64,000 nucleotides of DNA, taken from contig OZ007004.1 in NCBI GenBank assembly GCA_963931105.1, forward strand, positions 744,001-808,000. The letters run 5' to 3'. The position numbers were made by a program, and so were the translations under genes. Position 1 is the first letter of the stretch, and every line of letters begins with the position of its first letter. Positions 60,905 through 64,000 of this stretch are shown piece after piece. The stretch is from UMGS1590 sp900552455 (GTDB lineage: Bacteria > Bacillota > Peptococcia > Peptococcales > Peptococcaceae). The notes under the pieces were generated by a model. The model was not told where the DNA came from. It saw only the letters and a list, made by a program, of their open reading frames with translations, and ran no database searches.

Positions 60905-62305
60905 TCAATGAATGTAGATGAGATCCATCATGTTCCAATATGGCACCAACAGCGCAAAGACGATCACGAAGTTCAAAATGATCTTGAAGATCATCGCCTT
61001 CACGAAATGCTTCATCTTGATCATGCCAAACGCAAAGACGAGCAAGTACAGCGCATATTCATAAGGGAATACGATCTGGTCCAAACCACTGGTGACGATG
61101 AAGTACACCGTCGTTGGATCGATGCCGAGATTGATGGCGATCTCTGTCAGCGGTTGCGTGAACGCAGCCATCATAGCCAGCGGTGTGAGCAGGAAATTGC
61201 AGAGGAAGAACAAGAGCCAGCAGAACAGGAAGAACACATAGTAGCTCTTTCCTTCGAGCACAGGCAGTGCATACGTCGAAACCGCTGCACCAACGCCAAG
61301 GCTACCGGCAACGTTACCGATCGACAAGCAGCCAGCGATGAAGAAAATGAAGCCCCAGTTGATCTTGTACACATCCTGGTCGTTCATCAGATCCACGCCC
61401 GGCAGGAAGCAGAGGCAAGGAACGATCGCGAACAGCCAGCCAGGTTCCAGCCCAGTCAGGCTGGAGGTGACGAGCAGCGCAAAGAGGATCAGCAGGATAA
61501 CGAGCGCTTTCTTTTCATCCTTGCTCATGCTGCCCATTTTGTTCAGTTCGCCGCGGAAATAATCTTTCCCGTTGATCTGCTCTTCAGGACGGAACAGCAC
61601 CAGACAGAGCACACCAAGCCCAACAGTGTAGAGCACCATTGGCAGCTGATGCTGGATAACTTCAAACCAGCCGATACTCGCAGGACCGCCGGAAGACTGT
61701 CCCAGCCCGATGAGAATCGCCAGGTTGGAGCTGTAGAGCCAGTTCATCGGCGTCAGCGCGCTGAACGCAGCCGCCAGCATGATCCCGGCAGAAGCCTGCC
61801 CCGGTTTCAGATTCATCGCGCGGCAAACGCCGTACGCCAGCGCCGCCATTGGGATGATCGAGTTGTCCATGATGAAAAGGTTCATGATCACGCCAGCCAG
61901 GATCAGCCCCATGACAATGCCCTTGTAGCTCGCGCCAGTGAGCAGGATGCAGTGATAAGCGATGCGCTTCATGAGCTGTGTTTTTTCCAGCACCAACGAC
62001 AGGATCAGCGCGCCGATCATCATCCATGGCACATAATTCAGCCAGGCTGAGAAAACGACATCCCCCGGCGCAATACCGAGCACCACATACGCCACCGGCA
62101 ACGCGATCGCGACGCCTGTTTGTGGCAGAGAATCGGTAGCAAAAGAAATGATTGCGATGAGTGTGATGACAAGGAACAATCTAAAATCCGCCGTGAACAC
62201 ATCGTTCGTCGGCACAAGGAAAATAAACAGCGGCAGCAGCACAGTGATCGCCAGTTTGATCAGATCATTGCGGCTGCGTCCCCATAATACAGTATTACTC
62301 GACAT
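60905..62305 (-). CDS. DASS-family anion transporter beside the ASST gene
   Basis: Polytopic transporter, 466 residues, about 12 hydrophobic segments. The closest layout in this window is the gene at 2174: shared C-terminal pattern SGLDQIVFPYEYALYLLVFA versus NACAEAIIMPYEYVPYLVIF. Other motifs: DNSIIPMAALAYGVCRAMNL and LCNFLLTPLAMMAAFTQPL. Second gene after the arylsulfotransferase-family gene, 58 bases downstream with a GC hairpin between. Likely imports the compound that ASST handles, for example an aryl sulfate or aromatic acid (inference). AAGGAGA precedes the ATG. Confidence 0.88.
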   Translation of the reverse strand: MSSNTVLWGRSRNDLIKLAITVLLPLFIFLVPTNDVFTADFRLFLVITLIAIISFATDSLPQTGVAIALPVAYVVLGIAPGDVVFSAWLNYVPWMMIGALILSLVLEKTQLMKRIAYHCILLTGASYKGIVMGLILAGVIMNLFIMDNSIIPMAALAYGVCRAMNLKPGQASAGIMLAAAFSALTPMNWLYSSNLAILIGLGQSSGGPASIGWFEVIQHQLPMVLYTVGLGVLCLVLFRPEEQINGKDYFRGELNKMGSMSKDEKKALVILLILFALLVTSSLTGLEPGWLFAIVPCLCFLPGVDLMNDQDVYKINWGFIFFIAGCLSIGNVAGSLGVGAAVSTYALPVLEGKSYYVFFLFCWLLFFLCNFLLTPLAMMAAFTQPLTEIAINLGIDPTTVYFIVTSGLDQIVFPYEYALYLLVFAFGMIKMKHFVKAMIFKIILNFVIVFALLVPYWNMMDLIYIH

Positions 62306-62331
62306 GATTTTCTCCTTTCCTTATATAGCGA

Positions 62332-62350
62332 AGCGGGGAGCGCCCCCGCT
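62332..62350 (-). terminator. GC hairpin in the ASST-DASS spacer
   Basis: AGCGGGG pairs with CCCCGCT around AGCGC. No T tract follows, so it is more likely a processing or stability hairpin than a terminator. Confidence 0.4.
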
Positions 62351-62363
62351 CCACTTGCAATCG

Positions 62364-63824
62364 TCAGAACAGATCGCCCGCGTTTTCGTCGTCATCCTCC
62401 GTGACGCAGGCAGCCATTTCGCTCGTGTAGCCCAACGCTTCCGGAACAGTCGTAATGTTTTCGAGCATCCCTTCCGCAGCGCCCGGCATGCGGAACGTCA
62501 TGCAGTCAACGCGTTCCACCGGTGTTTCCACAGGCTTTTCAAGCTGTGGCACATAATCGTATGGATAGCGATAAGCGCGATAGATGTATGGGCTTCTGGA
62601 CAGATGATCGAACGGCGCACGATATTCCCAGACAATCTCCTTCTCCGGCGTCACCTCGAAGAGACGGCAGAAGCAGCCCTCCGTGATCAGCGTGTTGCCG
62701 TTTGGCAGACGCTGCGCCGCGCTGATGAGCTGGCTGTAGAACGTCGTGTTGTTCGTCAGGCCCATCATTCCCTGCTCGCTGTCGCTGCCCACATAGCTCC
62801 AGACCACCTTCAGCGTCGTCGGATCGATCTCCAGCACACGGCTGTGGTCACGCTTGTCCACCTTCGTGCCGTCGACACTCATGCGATCCGGCAGACCGTA
62901 GCCAGCCCAGCCACCGTTGTCAAAGATCAGGATATTCCCTTCGCCAGGCAGCCCCTGTGGGATCATGTGCACATGATGCTGACCAATGATCTGGCCGATC
63001 TTGCGCGATTCCTTCGTCTCCGTGAAATCCGGGCCCAGCTTCCAGACAATCTTGCCCGTTTCCTTGTCGATGATCGCCAGGATATTCGCTTCGCGCGCAT
63101 CCCAAATGATGTTTTCCGGGTTGAAGCGTTCGTCGCCAGCATCGTACCATTTATTTGGGCCCAGCACACTCATCGAATTGATGTGCATCCAGTCGCCAAG
63201 CTCACCATTGTTCGTGAAATGCTGGTTTGGATTGCGGAAGAGCACATTCTTCGCCGCCTGAGAAAATCCCAGCTCGCGGAAATGATCGCTCACATGCCAT
63301 TCCCAGACAATATTTCCTTCCCAGTCCACCTCAATGAACACATCGTCCAACAGCTGCTTGTCGCTGATCTTGTGATCGTGGATCGTTTCGTGGCAAAGGA
63401 TCAGCGTGTTGCCGCCATCCGTCTTGCTCTCCATCCCCGGCACATAATAGCCAACCGGATTCCCTTCGCGCTGGTAATCGTGATGCTGGCGCGCCATCCA
63501 CATCGGCTCCTTGCCCTCGTCCTCAATGTATTCCTTGTGGTCAAATTTCCACACAACATTGCCGTCCCAGTCCAGCTGCGTCACATCCGTCTGGTCCTGA
63601 TAGGAAAACGCGCTGTCGCGTGCGCCCAGCGATCCCAGCACATAACCGCCCGGCAGCAGCTTGTTTGGAAAGCCCTGGAAATCCTTCCACACCTTCACAA
63701 CGCGCCCATTCATATCGATCAGGATCGCGCCAATGTCGTCGATCGGAAACAGCGTATACCCGTTCCACGCCTTTTCCGGATCATAAATCGTTGTCCCCGT
63801 AGGATAAATAGTTGGTCTGCCCAT
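62364..63824 (-). CDS. Cytosolic arylsulfotransferase (ASST) family protein
   Basis: 486 residues of repeated beta-propeller blades, as in aryl-sulfate sulfotransferases that move sulfate between phenols without PAPS. Blade phrases: GAILIDMNGRVVKVWKDFQG; DWDGNVVWKFDHKEY; DWEGNIVWEWHVSDHFRELG; DPTTLKVVWSYVGSDSEQGM. Conserved histidines that could be catalytic: RQHHDYQR, CHETIHDHK, WMHINSM, GQHHVHMIP. There is no signal peptide, whereas characterised ASSTs are periplasmic or secreted, so this one should work in the cytoplasm. AGGTAAT lies before the ATG. Operon with the DASS gene. Function beyond the fold is inferred. Confidence 0.87.
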   Translation of the reverse strand: MGRPTIYPTGTTIYDPEKAWNGYTLFPIDDIGAILIDMNGRVVKVWKDFQGFPNKLLPGGYVLGSLGARDSAFSYQDQTDVTQLDWDGNVVWKFDHKEYIEDEGKEPMWMARQHHDYQREGNPVGYYVPGMESKTDGGNTLILCHETIHDHKISDKQLLDDVFIEVDWEGNIVWEWHVSDHFRELGFSQAAKNVLFRNPNQHFTNNGELGDWMHINSMSVLGPNKWYDAGDERFNPENIIWDAREANILAIIDKETGKIVWKLGPDFTETKESRKIGQIIGQHHVHMIPQGLPGEGNILIFDNGGWAGYGLPDRMSVDGTKVDKRDHSRVLEIDPTTLKVVWSYVGSDSEQGMMGLTNNTTFYSQLISAAQRLPNGNTLITEGCFCRLFEVTPEKEIVWEYRAPFDHLSRSPYIYRAYRYPYDYVPQLEKPVETPVERVDCMTFRMPGAAEGMLENITTVPEALGYTSEMAACVTEDDDENAGDLF

Positions 63825-63935
63825 GAAAATTACCTCCGTTTCTTTGATAAGCTCATTTTATGCCATCCATCGCCCGCCAACCATAACGGCCGTTAAACTT
63901 TCCGCAAAAATTCCCCGAAAATTCGCGCGAAAAAA

Positions 63936-63955
63936 GCCAGCCCCCACAGGCTGGC
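63936..63955 (-). terminator. Terminator of a gene entering from the right
   Basis: GCCAGCC pairs with GGCTGGC around CCCACA, with a TTTTTTCG tail on the minus strand, immediately after the partial reading frame at 63962. Confidence 0.85.
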
Positions 63956-63961
63956 AAAATC

Positions 63962-64000
63962 TCAGTCGTATTTCATTTTCCGCGACCCGTCCAGATACTC
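63962..64000 (-). CDS. 3' end of an unidentified gene
   Basis: Reading from the right edge, the minus strand encodes EYLDGSRKMKYD and a TGA at 63962-63964, followed 7 bases later by a good terminator. Only twelve residues are inside the window, so no family can be named. Confidence 0.5.
   Translation of the reverse strand, partial: EYLDGSRKMKYD

Noticed and set aside
60218..62050. 610-codon plus-strand frame, with a similar one at 62148-63896
   Set aside because: Antisense to the MFS, DASS and ASST genes; Arg/Gln/His-rich products without any family likeness.
1..64000. CRISPR array, prophage or insertion sequence
   Set aside because: No regularly spaced repeats, phage structural genes or transposase frames were seen. 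The only mobile element is the group II intron.

Overview
The window looks like a chromosomal segment of an anaerobic, probably gut-type member of the Bacillota. The signs are strong AGGAGG ribosome binding sites throughout, the rnmV-rsmA pair, the dnaX-ybaB-recR block, CGAAC-N4-GTTCG type LexA boxes, a group IIC intron with its maturase, and many flavin and iron-sulfur enzymes. Nothing seen points to an outer membrane. Genus cannot be fixed by reading. Housekeeping blocks are GC-rich, while 1-6000 and 33200-40000 are visibly more AT-rich.

Layout. 1-5888: SulP permease (partial), a divergent LysR regulator, a DASS anion transporter and a cytosolic alkaline-phosphatase-superfamily hydrolase. 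6346-11877: small redox genes (EFR1 flavodoxin/ferredoxin, nitroreductase, FMN-binding lipoprotein), two related zinc-ribbon membrane proteins, an HTH regulator and a two-component system. 11886-13768: a group IIC intron placed just behind a rho-independent terminator. 13831-18793: PchR-like AraC regulator and a divergent siderophore ABC operon. 18858-24096: FtsX-type ABC exporter and a GGDEF protein. 24230-29843: M20 amidohydrolase, an unknown gene, then a decayed hydrolase and a decayed transporter with a frameshift and nonsense codons. 29892-33102: GNAT, DUF4405 membrane protein, lipoprotein and an orphan response regulator. 33210-39939: two paralogous 2-enoate-reductase-like flavoenzymes around a LysR gene, plus another DASS transporter. 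40319-46558: CxC protein, XRE membrane regulator, murA, citrate synthase, tRNA-Gly, threonine ammonia-lyase. 46700-46930: possible structured RNA. 47009-53964: rnmV, rsmA, phosphoglucomutase, pgi, dnaX, ybaB, recR. 54016-57766: tRNA-Leu, a DUF3990/DUF3791 pair, a cell-wall glucosaminidase, an MFS transporter and a phosphodiesterase. 57816-59580: a LexA-boxed Y-family polymerase with a YolD-like partner. 59636-63824: MFS transporter, a fourth DASS transporter and a cytosolic arylsulfotransferase-family protein.

The most unusual theme is the repeated coupling of DASS importers to intracellular enzymes: twice to alkaline-phosphatase-superfamily hydrolases (one pair intact, one decaying), once to an ASST-family protein, and once to a pair of enoate-reductase-like enzymes whose usual active-site tyrosine is tryptophan. 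I infer a cell that imports organic anions, perhaps sulfated, phosphorylated or unsaturated acids, and processes them in the cytoplasm. No substrate can be read from the sequence. The DUF3990/DUF3791 pair is the best candidate for a poorly described two-gene module.
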